Source of the DNA: Planctomycetota bacterium
GTDB taxonomy: Bacteria; Planctomycetota; Planctomycetia; Pirellulales; Lacipirellulaceae
Length of the DNA stretch: 64,000 nt
Direction of reading: 5' to 3'
NCBI GenBank assembly: GCA_029259945.1
Contig: JAJDEF010000017.1
Span: 80,042-144,041 of the forward strand
The position numbers and the translations under genes are program-made. Positions 1 through 8,333 of this stretch are shown here, piece after piece. The notes beneath the pieces are model-generated. The model was given only the letters and a program-made list of their open reading frames with translations, had not been told where the DNA came from and made no database searches. The first letter of the stretch is position 1. The number at the start of each line of letters is the position of its first letter.

Positions 1-42
1 AGCGATGCTAGCACTCAAGCCACTTGCGAACGAAGGATAACG

Positions 43-1212
43 ATGCGTATTGCCTACCTCGACTGCGCGAGTGGCGTGAGCGGCGACATGATGCTCGGCG
101 CGCTGATCGATGCGGGCGTCGACCTAGCCGCCGTCCAGGCGGGCATCGACTCGTTGGGCCTTCCCAGCTGTCGACTAATGACCAAAGAGGTAACAAAGTG
201 TGGTTTCCGCGCCCTGCAACTTACCGTCGAACACGAGCCAGAGCATGTCCACCGCCACTTAAACGATATCGTTGAAATGATCGACGCCAGCAATCTGACT
301 CCCGCACAACGAAAGCTAGCTCTGCAAATCTTTCATCAACTCGCAAAGGCGGAAGCGAAAGTCCACGGCACCCCGATAGAAAAAGTGCATTTCCATGAAG
401 TCGGAGCGGTCGACTCGATTGCCGACATTGTGGGATCAGCGATTGCATGGGACTTGCTCGCTGTCGACCGCGTGGTTTGCTCCGCAATCCCCACCGGCAC
501 TGGCTTTGTCAACATCGCGCATGGCCGATGTGCAATTCCAGCCCCTGCCACCGGCGAATTACTCAAAGGCGTACCGCTTGCTGCGAGTGGGGTACAAGGC
601 GAACTCACCACACCCACCGGGGCAGCGATCGTTGCGACGTTGGTCAACGAGTTTGGCAATCTACCCGCGATGGAAATCACAACCCTCGGCTACGGGGCAG
701 GGCAGTGCGACTTCGAGCAGCCCAACCTCCTTCGTCTATTTGTCGGCGAAACAATAGACGCAGCTACGCAAACCGACAAAATCGTGTTACTCGAAACCAA
801 CCTCGACGACAGCTCTGGCGAAATGATTGGTCACTGCATCGAAAAACTTTGGGACGGTGGCGCGCTGGACGTCAGCACATCATCGCTACAAATGAAAAAA
901 GGCCGTCCTGGCACGTTGCTCTCTGTTCAATGCCAACCCACCGACGCCGAAAAAATAGCGGGGATTATATTTCGCGAAACCACCACTCTGGGCCTGCGAC
1001 GTTCCACCCGTGAACGAATGACTTTGCAACGACAATCCGAGTCGGTTTCGACCGACTGGGGGGAAATTGACGGTATTGTTGCCCAGCTGCCGGACGGAAC
1101 GGAGAGATTTAGCCCTGAGTATGTTTCTTGCCAGCAAATTGCCGATAGACATCAAGTACCGCTCGCCGACGTTTACCAAGCGGCCCGACAAGCGTTTGCC
1201 GGCCGGCGTTAG
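43..1212 (+). CDS. larC: LarC, nickel-pincer cofactor chelatase
   Basis: 389 residues. LarC inserts nickel into the pyridinium-3,5-bisthiocarboxylate mononucleotide to finish the nickel-pincer cofactor of lactate racemase and related LarA enzymes (family knowledge). The sequence shows the typical N-terminal LDCASGVSGDMMLGAL motif at residues 6-21, the HFHEVGAVDS motif near residue 116 and the C-terminal ETNLDDSSGE segment near residue 251. In some bacteria this protein is split into LarC1 and LarC2 by a programmed frameshift; here both halves lie in one uninterrupted frame. The ATG follows an AAGGA ribosome-binding site. larB, larE and larA are not in the window and may lie to the left. Cytoplasmic. 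Confidence 0.93.
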   Translation: MRIAYLDCASGVSGDMMLGALIDAGVDLAAVQAGIDSLGLPSCRLMTKEVTKCGFRALQLTVEHEPEHVHRHLNDIVEMIDASNLTPAQRKLALQIFHQLAKAEAKVHGTPIEKVHFHEVGAVDSIADIVGSAIAWDLLAVDRVVCSAIPTGTGFVNIAHGRCAIPAPATGELLKGVPLAASGVQGELTTPTGAAIVATLVNEFGNLPAMEITTLGYGAGQCDFEQPNLLRLFVGETIDAATQTDKIVLLETNLDDSSGEMIGHCIEKLWDGGALDVSTSSLQMKKGRPGTLLSVQCQPTDAEKIAGIIFRETTTLGLRRSTRERMTLQRQSESVSTDWGEIDGIVAQLPDGTERFSPEYVSCQQIADRHQVPLADVYQAARQAFAGRR

Positions 1213-1251
1213 CCCCCTTCCCTTCAGGCGTCCCCAGGAATCAACAAGCCG

Positions 1252-1650
1252 ATGATGTCCTTGTTCGCAGTCAACATGTCACTCGCCCCGTTAATGTTTG
1301 CAGCAGGCTGCGCTTTGCTGACTTGGCTCTTGCTCAAGCGCTCGTACCGCTATTTTGGGCGGTCCAGCGGGAAACGCTTTATCAAAGCGATTGAAGAACA
1401 GTACAGGCCCCAAACTACCTGGGACGGTGCCCAACGCGACTCCTTGGCCCGTATTGAACGCCAGAAGGTCGAGATGCACGAAATGACTCGCGATCTCAAG
1501 GGCGAGCTCAACTCAAAAATCATCGTGCTCGAAAAACTCATCGCCGACAGCCAACGGCAGATCGAGCGCATGGAGCAACTACTCCACCAAGCAGAGCAAA
1601 CAGACCATTCAGATAACGAAACGGCTTCTGCTGACCCATTATCAAGTTAA
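1252..1650 (+). CDS. Small membrane-anchored coiled-coil protein, unknown function
   Basis: 132 residues, family not recognised. Residues 8-27 are hydrophobic and look like one N-terminal membrane segment. They are followed by a basic stretch ([17 protein letters not shown]) and a long charged helical region at about residues 50-115 with heptad-like spacing, predicted to form a coiled coil. The tail is acidic and serine-rich. It lies 39 bp after larC on the same strand and converges on the next gene, overlapping its end by 4 bp. Two adjacent ATG codons could serve as start. A membrane-tethered scaffold or a phage-shock-like helper is possible, but nothing in the sequence decides this. Confidence 0.7.
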   Translation: MMSLFAVNMSLAPLMFAAGCALLTWLLLKRSYRYFGRSSGKRFIKAIEEQYRPQTTWDGAQRDSLARIERQKVEMHEMTRDLKGELNSKIIVLEKLIADSQRQIERMEQLLHQAEQTDHSDNETASADPLSS

Positions 1651-3719
1651 TCAAACATCCCGTGGGGCATTAGCTCATCCAGTGCATGAGCAATCTCTTT
1701 TTCGCCTTGGGCCGGCGCTTGGCAAGTAAACCCTTCGCAAACATAAAGCGTCGAAGCCTCTCCCAACATCGCTTTGCCTTGCAGCAGGTCGGCAAGTGCC
1801 TTAGACGGATTTGCGTTCGCAGCTGAAAACACCAACACCTTGTTCGGTAAAAACCGTTGCCGAAGATCGGCCAATGCCGCTTGGCTGGCCTCGTCGGAAA
1901 GATCACCGGCGAACACCATCTCGTAGGTTGGCCCTAATTGCAAATCGACGGCCACCAACATCTGGCCTGTTGCAGCAGGTGCGCGACGCATCAAGTCAGC
2001 AGTCGCTCGCATGGCATTGGTCGCTGCATCTAAGTAGTTTTGTCGCCCTGTCATTTTCCCCAGCCGCATGAGTACCATCGCCGCCATGGCATTGCCGCTG
2101 GGTACCGCATTGTCTGTAAAATCCTTATTGCGGACGATCAACGTTTCATGGTCATCTGCCGTGTAGTAAAACCCGTTGCCTTGGTGATCCGAGAATTTCT
2201 CTAGCACTACTTCCATCAGAGCAACCGCTTCGTCGAGATAACGGCCCTCGAAAGTCGACTCGTATAGCGAGACCAACCCATTGGCCAAACAGGCATAGTC
2301 ATCCAAATAGGCATCGAGCTTCGCCTGACCGAAACGCCAGGTGTGTAGCAATCGACCATCCTCCTTGCGAAGTGCGGCGAGTAAAAAGTCGGCCGCCTTG
2401 GCGGCCGCTTCAACATACCGCGGCTCGTCCAGCACAACTCCGGCTCGAGCCATGGCGTCGATCATCAACCCATTCCAGGCAACAATTACTTTGTCGTCCT
2501 TATGCGGATGGATTCGCTTCTCTCGAACAGCAAATAACTTCGCCCGGCTATCGGCCAGTTGTTCTTTGAGTTCCTCCAACGCAATCCCCAGCACCTGGGC
2601 TTGTTGCGGGAGGGTCTTCGGTAGATTCAAAATGTTGGCGTGCTCGAAATTTCCTGTCTCGGTGACGTCATACACCCTGGCAAAAGTCTTTGCTCTTTCT
2701 TCGCCAAGCACCTCGCGCAACTCCTCGAGCTTCCAGACATAAAACTTCCCCTCCACTCCTTCGCTATCCGCATCCTCCGAACTGTAAAACCCACCTGCAT
2801 CGTCCGTCATATCGCGCAAAATGTAGTCGAGGGTCTCACGGACAACTTGCGCATCCTCCTCTTTGCCGGTTGCTTGGTAGGATTCGAGATAAATTGCAGC
2901 AAGCTGTGCATTGTCGTACAACATTTTTTCAAAGTGCGGCACTAGCCAACGCGCATCCACCGAGTAGCGAGCGAATCCGCCGCCCAGGTGATCGTAGATT
3001 CCCCCCGCCGCCATTCGGTCGAGCGTAACCCGCACCATGTCAATCGCCGCTTGATCTTGTTTTCGATGCCAAAACCGCAGCAGCAATTGCAACGCCATCG
3101 GCGAAGGAAATTTCGGTGCCCCACCAAAACCACCATAAGTTCGATCAAACGTCCTGCGAAAATACGACACGGCCGACACGATCAGTTCTTCGGTGATCTC
3201 TCCCGCAGTACCAGACCGATCCATCTTAGCTAAGTCGTCTGTAAGCTTGTCCGACATGGCAACTACCTGATCGTGATTGTCTTCCCAAGCTTTCGACACG
3301 CTTGCAATGACCTGATCAAAACCCGGCATACCGCGCTGGGCGTGGGGAGGCCAATAGGTACCCGCATAGAACGGTTTCAGATCGGGAGTAAGAAAGACGC
3401 TCATCGGCCAACCACCGCGACCGGTCAACATCTGCACCGCGTTCATGTAAATTTGATCGAGATCGGGACGTTCTTCGCGATCGACTTTGATGCAGATAAA
3501 CTTCTCGTTGAGCGACTTGGCAATCGCTTCGTTTTCAAAACTTTCGTGCTCCATCACATGGCACCAATGGCAAGCCGAGTATCCGATCGAAAGAAAGATC
3601 GGTCGCTGCTCTTTTTTGGAACGCGCAAGTGCCTCGGCCCCCCAGGGATACCAATCCACCGGGTTGTTCTTGTGCTGCAGCAGATAGGGGCTTGTTTCGT
3701 TGGCAAGATGGTTGGGCAT
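1647..3719 (-). CDS. YyaL/SPATA20-type thioredoxin-domain protein (DUF255)
   Basis: 690 residues from the chosen start. The N-terminal third is a DUF255 thioredoxin-like domain opening with NPVDWYPWG and holding a CHWCH site (Cys50 and Cys53) in a [15 protein letters not shown] context. The remainder is an alpha/alpha-barrel of the six-hairpin glycosidase type. The family is widespread, and its bacterial role is still undefined; a redox or carbohydrate-linked function is usually proposed. I chose the ATG at 3719 because homologues start with [15 protein letters not shown]. ATGs at 3734 and 3758 would add 5 or 13 unconserved residues. It is transcribed away from the FecR-like and smpB genes, and its 3' end touches the upstream plus-strand gene. 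Confidence 0.9.
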   Translation of the reverse strand: MPNHLANETSPYLLQHKNNPVDWYPWGAEALARSKKEQRPIFLSIGYSACHWCHVMEHESFENEAIAKSLNEKFICIKVDREERPDLDQIYMNAVQMLTGRGGWPMSVFLTPDLKPFYAGTYWPPHAQRGMPGFDQVIASVSKAWEDNHDQVVAMSDKLTDDLAKMDRSGTAGEITEELIVSAVSYFRRTFDRTYGGFGGAPKFPSPMALQLLLRFWHRKQDQAAIDMVRVTLDRMAAGGIYDHLGGGFARYSVDARWLVPHFEKMLYDNAQLAAIYLESYQATGKEEDAQVVRETLDYILRDMTDDAGGFYSSEDADSEGVEGKFYVWKLEELREVLGEERAKTFARVYDVTETGNFEHANILNLPKTLPQQAQVLGIALEELKEQLADSRAKLFAVREKRIHPHKDDKVIVAWNGLMIDAMARAGVVLDEPRYVEAAAKAADFLLAALRKEDGRLLHTWRFGQAKLDAYLDDYACLANGLVSLYESTFEGRYLDEAVALMEVVLEKFSDHQGNGFYYTADDHETLIVRNKDFTDNAVPSGNAMAAMVLMRLGKMTGRQNYLDAATNAMRATADLMRRAPAATGQMLVAVDLQLGPTYEMVFAGDLSDEASQAALADLRQRFLPNKVLVFSAANANPSKALADLLQGKAMLGEASTLYVCEGFTCQAPAQGEKEIAHALDELMPHGMFD

Positions 3720-4025
3720 GGCTAGGAATCTCATATCCAGGGATTGCAGGGTCGTCAATCTGCGAGTCCGTTCACTTTCCCTTACGGGCTAGTGTTTGTC
3801 TAGCTAAAGCTCTGCTCGCTACTTCCCCTGGAGTTTCAGTAAATAGCTGCTTGTAAGAAGCGGGCTTGCGAAAAAATGGTCATTTCTGTAAATCGACCTC
3901 TGATTCTCCCACCAGATGGTCGAATCCAGTGGAATAGAGAATCCTAGTATCGACGGACACCGCCTCTGTCGTACTTATCCAGTACCCACGGAAGCTGACG
4001 AGATTGAAGAGGAGCTAGCAGGCAA
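3720..4025. other. Divergent intergenic region, no gene seen
   Basis: About 300 bp between the divergently transcribed YyaL-type gene and the FecR-N-like gene, so it should hold promoters for both directions. I see no RNA gene, repeat or convincing sigma-54 element. A GAGGAG purine tract ends at 4014, ahead of the ATG at 4026. Confidence 0.4.
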
Positions 4026-4322
4026 ATGAGCACGAAAGAAAATTCGCTTGAGCAAGACACCGACCAGCTGATGGACGAAGCAGAAAAGCTGATTTGGGCC
4101 TTTCTTGACGATCAAATCGAAGAGGCCGACGCAAAGCATCTCGAAGAGCTAATCAAGAAAAACGAGCAGGTGCGGTGTCGGTATCTGAACCTCGTTCAAA
4201 TCCACGCCAGCCTCTACGAAGACTATAGTATGCGTAAGCAGCCTGGCACGCAGTCGCCGGTACTTAGTTTTTTGAGCGATTTTTCCGCGTCCGAAGATGC
4301 CCCTTCACCGTTGGGCAACTAA
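4026..4322 (+). CDS. FecR N-terminal-domain-like small protein
   Basis: 98 residues. Residues 17-65 (AEKLIWAFLDDQIEEADAK, then a helix ending in IHASLYEDY) resemble the N-terminal domain of planctomycete FecR-type anti-sigma proteins, where a short helical domain precedes a membrane segment and the FecR domain. Here only that domain is present: no hydrophobic segment follows and the protein ends in a polar tail. No ECF sigma factor gene adjoins it, although such pairs are usual in the family. It may be a soluble anti-sigma-like protein or the surviving fragment of a larger gene; there is no FecR sequence downstream in any frame before smpB. The family assignment is my pattern recognition and is moderate. 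Confidence 0.6.
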   Translation: MSTKENSLEQDTDQLMDEAEKLIWAFLDDQIEEADAKHLEELIKKNEQVRCRYLNLVQIHASLYEDYSMRKQPGTQSPVLSFLSDFSASEDAPSPLGN

Positions 4323-4459
4323 GCGAGCGATCGCTCCGTGCGACAATGCCAACGGGGCAAAATCGCTCGGTATTGCGCCGGGTTCGCCCGAGGCGATTTG
4401 TCTTCGACCTTACCATCGGCTATTCTTCTTCATAGAAGATTCCACGGCCTTCCTTTCGC

Positions 4460-4476
4460 AGGAGACCCTAGCCACG
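4460..4476 (+). promoter_or_regulatory. smpB: smpB ribosome-binding site with ACG start
   Basis: AGGAG at 4460-4464 is followed by nine bases and then ACG at 4474-4476. The codons after it encode AKNDKK, the expected SmpB N-terminus. No ATG, GTG or TTG lies in frame between 4300 and the conserved core. Confidence 0.55.
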
Positions 4477-4953
4477 GCTAAGAACGACAAAAAAACGGAC
4501 GCCAAAAACGAGCGTGTCATCTCGCAAAATCGCAAAGCACGGCACGACTACCTCGTGCTCGACTCGCTTGAGTGCGGTATTGTGCTCACTGGCAGCGAAG
4601 TGAAAAGCCTGCGCAGTGGACAAATCTCTCTCGACGAAGCCTATGGCCGTGTCCAAGGTAATGAAGTTTGGTTGGTAGGCTGCAATATCCAAGAATACAA
4701 CTTCGCCCATCAGCTTAACCATGTGCCGAAACGGCCCCGCAAACTTCTGATGCATCGGCGAGAAATCCGCAAATTCGCCGCCCAAGCCTACGAAAAAAAT
4801 CTCACCCTTGTCCCGCTCAAAATGTACTTCGTGCGAGGGCGGGCCAAAGTGCTCATGGGCATCTGCCGTGGGAAAAAAACCTACGACAAACGCGAATCGC
4901 TAAAGAAACACGATATGCAACGCGATATCAATCGCGCCATGCGCCGTGGGTAA
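4474..4953 (+). CDS. smpB: SsrA-binding protein SmpB
   Basis: 159 residues if translation starts at ACG 4474, which is the normal SmpB length. SmpB binds tmRNA and delivers it to stalled ribosomes for trans-translation. The core is clear: QNRKARHDYLVLDSLECGI, then GSEVKSLRSGQISLDEAY, and a basic C-terminal tail (GKKTYDKRESLKKHDMQRD). The only canonical in-frame start is ATG 4297. It overlaps the preceding gene by 26 bp, adds 59 unconserved residues and lacks its own good ribosome-binding site, whereas ACG 4474 has an AGGAG nine bases upstream. Either this is a genuine non-canonical start, or a point change or sequencing error altered an original ATG. tmRNA itself is not in the window. Confidence 0.93.
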   Translation, partial: TAKNDKKTDAKNERVISQNRKARHDYLVLDSLECGIVLTGSEVKSLRSGQISLDEAYGRVQGNEVWLVGCNIQEYNFAHQLNHVPKRPRKLLMHRREIRKFAAQAYEKNLTLVPLKMYFVRGRAKVLMGICRGKKTYDKRESLKKHDMQRDINRAMRRG

Positions 4954-4969
4954 TAAGAATAGCCCCAAG

Positions 4970-6223
4970 TTACGATTCTTTACCAACCAGCAAAGAAACC
5001 GCTTGCCCCGTGAGCTTGTGACTCAACGCAAGCACGGTGGGTTTGTCCGACGACTGTAGCGACGCCACCACATTCACCGGGCAGGCAGGATCTGCCTGCT
5101 CGTAGTTCAAGGTGGGTGGCACTACGCCTCGTTGCATGCCGTAAAGGCTAATCGCCAATTCTGCCGCGTTGCCACTGGCACCCAGGTTGCCCATAAAGCT
5201 TTTGGTGGCGGTCACGGGAACTTCGCCCAAGGTCTGCTCAATCGCCTTGGATTCCATCACATCATCTTCGACCGTACCCAACCCGTGAGCACAGACGTGT
5301 CCAACCTCGCTGGCGGGAAGCTTGCCCATGGCTAATGCCGCTTCAATCGCTTGGCGAATCGCCTGACCCGTGGGTCGGCAATTGGGCAGACACGGTTCAT
5401 GCCGTCGCCCATAGCCCAGTATTTGCGCGTGAATCGTCGCGCCACGCTGCTCGGCATGTTCGCGGCTTTCAAGAATAAACATCGCCGCCCCTTCGCTGGC
5501 AACCGATCCATCGCGGGCTGCATCAAACGGCCGACAGGCTTCGGCGGGGTGATCGACATTGCGAGACATCCCCATTCCGCCTAGCCAGCCCAAATCAATC
5601 ATCGAAAGCATCGTGCTCGTGCCCCCGGCAATCATCACCTCGGCATGTCCCCGGGTAATCACGTTAGAAGCCTCGATCAGTGCCGACAACGAGGAGACGT
5701 CGCCTTGAACGATCGAGTTAATCGGTCCTCGGGCATCGCGAGAAATTCCAATATGACAGCAAGCCATGTTAGGCAGGTACTTCAGCATCCAGAGCGGGTA
5801 AATCTCTTGGATGCCCGTTGCCCAGTTGGCAATATCAAAGCCACCCTCGTTGCGCGTCGCTAGGTAGGAGCTGACCACATCTTCGGGCGGCGACCGAAAC
5901 ATGTTCGCCCCCAGCACCACGCCCAATTGCTCAGGCGCAATTGAATCAGCTTCCAATCCCGCATCTGCCCAGGCGAGCTCTGAAGCCGTGAACCCTAACT
6001 GGGTCTCACGCGACATCACCTTCAGGCTCTTCCGCGGTTTGACATATTTTTTGGGCTCGAAGTCGGGGACCTCCCCACCAATGGGAATCGGGAAATCCGC
6101 GTTCGACAGATATTCGATGACCCGTACGCCACTCCGACGATTCTCGATGGCCGACCAGACGGCCTTTTGGCCAATGCCGAGTGGGCAAGCGATTCCAATA
6201 CCGGTGATCACAACGTCGTGCAC
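4970..6223 (-). CDS. Beta-ketoacyl synthase-like protein lacking catalytic Cys
   Basis: 417 residues with the full FabF-like (KAS II) thiolase fold. The usual active site triad is Cys-His-His. Aligning GPINSIVQGDVSS to the family motif puts Asp175 at the Cys position. The first His is kept (His313 in CAHGLGT), but the second is Asn346 (KSFMGNLGASG), while Lys341 is kept. The protein therefore cannot perform standard Claisen condensation. The VQGD context recalls chain-length factors (KS-beta), which replace Cys with Gln and pair with an active ketosynthase. It faces a fatty acid desaturase gene in divergent orientation, 246 bp away, suggesting an unusual lipid or polyene pathway (inference). 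The start MHDVVITGIGIACPLG is the family start. Confidence 0.88.
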   Translation of the reverse strand: MHDVVITGIGIACPLGIGQKAVWSAIENRRSGVRVIEYLSNADFPIPIGGEVPDFEPKKYVKPRKSLKVMSRETQLGFTASELAWADAGLEADSIAPEQLGVVLGANMFRSPPEDVVSSYLATRNEGGFDIANWATGIQEIYPLWMLKYLPNMACCHIGISRDARGPINSIVQGDVSSLSALIEASNVITRGHAEVMIAGGTSTMLSMIDLGWLGGMGMSRNVDHPAEACRPFDAARDGSVASEGAAMFILESREHAEQRGATIHAQILGYGRRHEPCLPNCRPTGQAIRQAIEAALAMGKLPASEVGHVCAHGLGTVEDDVMESKAIEQTLGEVPVTATKSFMGNLGASGNAAELAISLYGMQRGVVPPTLNYEQADPACPVNVVASLQSSDKPTVLALSHKLTGQAVSLLVGKES

Positions 6224-6469
6224 GTAGAGGCTCTAGCTAAATAAGGGTGGCGGGAGTGCAAAGCAATCTCACAGTTTATCCGCCTCAGATCGGCCCAACA
6301 ACCGGCCGAACCCCTGAGATCGCCTAGGCAGATCGGCAAACTAGGGATAAACTCGGTTACATCGCTTCAGGACATTCAGAGTAAAGGCCTAGAGCGAGTA
6401 AAATCGTTAAAAACTCACTAGAACGACACAATCATCCTTCTGCAGCGACCAAGTTACGGAGAGACCCTC

Positions 6470-7558
6470 GTGTCTGAATCATCCCCAACCCACAGCGAAT
6501 TTTCGCTTTCGCAAGCACGCACCATTGTCGGCGAGTTTTTCACCCCCAATCCGTGGATCTTTTGGACTGATTTTCTGGTCAGTTGGTCTTTGGGCATCAC
6601 CGCGTTCACCCTGGTTCAATTTCCTGAAACGGTGACCAGCGACCCTGCTTGGCATTGGACGGTGCAAATTCTATGTTTCTTCGTCTCGTCGTTTCTCTAC
6701 TATCGTTGTGCTTTGTTCATTCACGAATTGATGCACATCCGCGACGGCGAGTTCACCGCCTTTCGCTTCGTCTGGAACTTGCTCTGCGGGATACCGTTTT
6801 TAGTCCCGACGTTTGTCTATTACACCCACGTCGACCACCATCGGCGTAAACACTACGGCACCAAGCGAGATGGCGAATACATCCCCCTGGCGAGCATGCC
6901 CGCTTGGCAAATTTTATTTTACATGTCCCAGATATTAGTGATTCCGCCTCTGGCCGTCATTCGCTTTGGGTTGCTCACACCCCTCACGTGGATTAGCCGC
7001 CCAGTGCGAGATTGGGTTCATTGCCATGCTTCGTCGATGATCATGGACCCCACCTACATGCGTCCCCAGCCAACGCCTCGCACACTGCGCATCATTCGCC
7101 TGCAAGAGTTTTTCTGCTTTCTGTGGATTGTTTTTATCGGCTTACGGATGTTCGCACCGCTGGGCATCTTGCCTGGCACGATCCCCCCCTCGTTTTTGTT
7201 GCAGGTTTATCTTACCGGCGTGTTCATCATTCTGGTGAATAACCTACGCACTCTCGGCGCACATCGTTGGGTGAGCAAGGGCAAAGAAATGACCTTTGTC
7301 GAGCAATTGGTCGACTCAGTAAACTATCCCAAGCACCCCATCACCGGCGGCCTCTGGGCGCCGGTGGGTTTGCAATACCACGCGCTGCATCACGTCTTCC
7401 CCACCATGCCCTACCACGCATTGGCCACCGCCCACCGCCGACTCATCCGCGACTTGCCCGAAGATTCGCCCTACCGACTTTGCAGCGCCAACTCGTTACC
7501 CGAGGTACTAGCTACCCTTTGGCGTACGGCAAAAGCAAGCCAAAAATCAGGCGGGTAG
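6470..7558 (+). CDS. Membrane fatty acid desaturase
   Basis: 362 residues with several membrane segments. It has the three histidine boxes of the diiron membrane desaturase superfamily: HELMH (His85 to His89), HVDHHRRKH (His120 to His128) and HALHH (His304 to His308). These enzymes introduce double bonds or hydroxyl groups into acyl chains, or act on carotenoids and sphingolipids; the exact substrate cannot be read from sequence. The start is GTG at 6470, supported by GGAGAG seven bases upstream. It is divergent from the Cys-less ketosynthase gene and likely shares a regulatory region with it. Confidence 0.9.
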   Translation: MSESSPTHSEFSLSQARTIVGEFFTPNPWIFWTDFLVSWSLGITAFTLVQFPETVTSDPAWHWTVQILCFFVSSFLYYRCALFIHELMHIRDGEFTAFRFVWNLLCGIPFLVPTFVYYTHVDHHRRKHYGTKRDGEYIPLASMPAWQILFYMSQILVIPPLAVIRFGLLTPLTWISRPVRDWVHCHASSMIMDPTYMRPQPTPRTLRIIRLQEFFCFLWIVFIGLRMFAPLGILPGTIPPSFLLQVYLTGVFIILVNNLRTLGAHRWVSKGKEMTFVEQLVDSVNYPKHPITGGLWAPVGLQYHALHHVFPTMPYHALATAHRRLIRDLPEDSPYRLCSANSLPEVLATLWRTAKASQKSGG

Positions 7559-7602
7559 GTAGCTTGTTATATGGCCTTAGAATCGGCGGCCATTCTGGCG
7601 GG

Positions 7603-8073
7603 TTAGCGGGGCTGTTGCTTCGTCTTCGTTAAGAAGGGACGAAGCTCATCGACAAAATCACCCGCATCAGCGAATTGGCGATACACGCTAGCAAAACGAA
7701 CAAACGCCACTTCGTCGAGTTCGCGGAGATGGTCCATCACCAGCTCGCCAAGTCGTCGGCTATCAACTTCAGTTTCGAACGAGGAATAGACGTCGTTTTC
7801 GATGGCTGCCACAGTGCGGTCGATATCGCGGTCGCTAATAGGACGCTTCCAACAAGCCCGCTCCAGGCCACACTTTATTTTTTCGCGAGAAAAAGGCGCT
7901 CGCGAGCCATCTTTCTTGACCACTTTGATTGCCGATTCTTCAATACGCTCGTAGGTCGTATAACGACGCTTACAATTCATGCATTGGCGGCGCCGACGGA
8001 TAGCATAGCCGTCCTGGCACGCACGGGAATCGATCACTCGGTCGTTGTCCTTACGACAAAACGGGCATTTCAT
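7603..8073 (-). CDS. nrdR: Transcriptional repressor NrdR
   Basis: 156 residues. NrdR is the ATP/dATP-sensing repressor of ribonucleotide reductase operons. The N-terminal zinc ribbon is complete (MKCPFC and later QCMNCKRRYTTYER), followed by the ATP-cone domain starting near residue 46 (VVKKDGSRAPFSREKI). I prefer the ATG at 8073 since the family begins with MKCPFC; a GTG at 8082 would add three residues. No ribonucleotide reductase gene is in the window. It lies downstream of rpoN on the same strand across a 260-bp gap holding a long inverted repeat. Confidence 0.95.
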   Translation of the reverse strand: MKCPFCRKDNDRVIDSRACQDGYAIRRRRQCMNCKRRYTTYERIEESAIKVVKKDGSRAPFSREKIKCGLERACWKRPISDRDIDRTVAAIENDVYSSFETEVDSRRLGELVMDHLRELDEVAFVRFASVYRQFADAGDFVDELRPFLTKTKQQPR

Positions 8074-8163
8074 AGAAGTCACTATACACGAGAGAACGTG
8101 CTAGTAAACCATGCTTCTGCTGTGGTCAGACCCTATAGATGGTTCGCCGGCAATTCCAATTTC

Positions 8164-8318
8164 CGCAGTTTTTATTCCCGCGAATAGCCGCGAAAGAAGA
8201 AAGTTTCATGCCATCTCAGATGATTTTATGCAATGAAGGCTAAGCGATCGACAAAAAACATCGGTTTTTTAACCCACATTCGCGACGATTCGCGTTATTC
8301 GCGGGCGAAAAAACTGCG
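8164..8318. repeat. Long imperfect inverted repeat between rpoN and nrdR
   Basis: The left arm at 8164-8193 and the right arm at about 8288-8318 are near-complementary over about 30 bases. The longest perfect blocks are CGCAGTTTTT and CCCGCGAATA. About 95 bp lie between the arms. The right arm also contains three short ATTCGCG direct repeats. It could be a small non-autonomous element or a structured RNA region. No flanking target duplication is evident. Confidence 0.6.
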
Positions 8319-8333
8319 AAACATAAACTTAGG

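Noticed and set aside
4970..6223. Reading the ketosynthase-like protein as OleA
   Set aside because: It is of the FabF/KAS II type, not the KAS III-like OleA type, and lacks the nucleophile Cys.
8074..8100. Possible NrdR box in the nrdR upstream region
   Set aside because: Only a partial match (ACTATACAC) and no pair of boxes, so not reportable.
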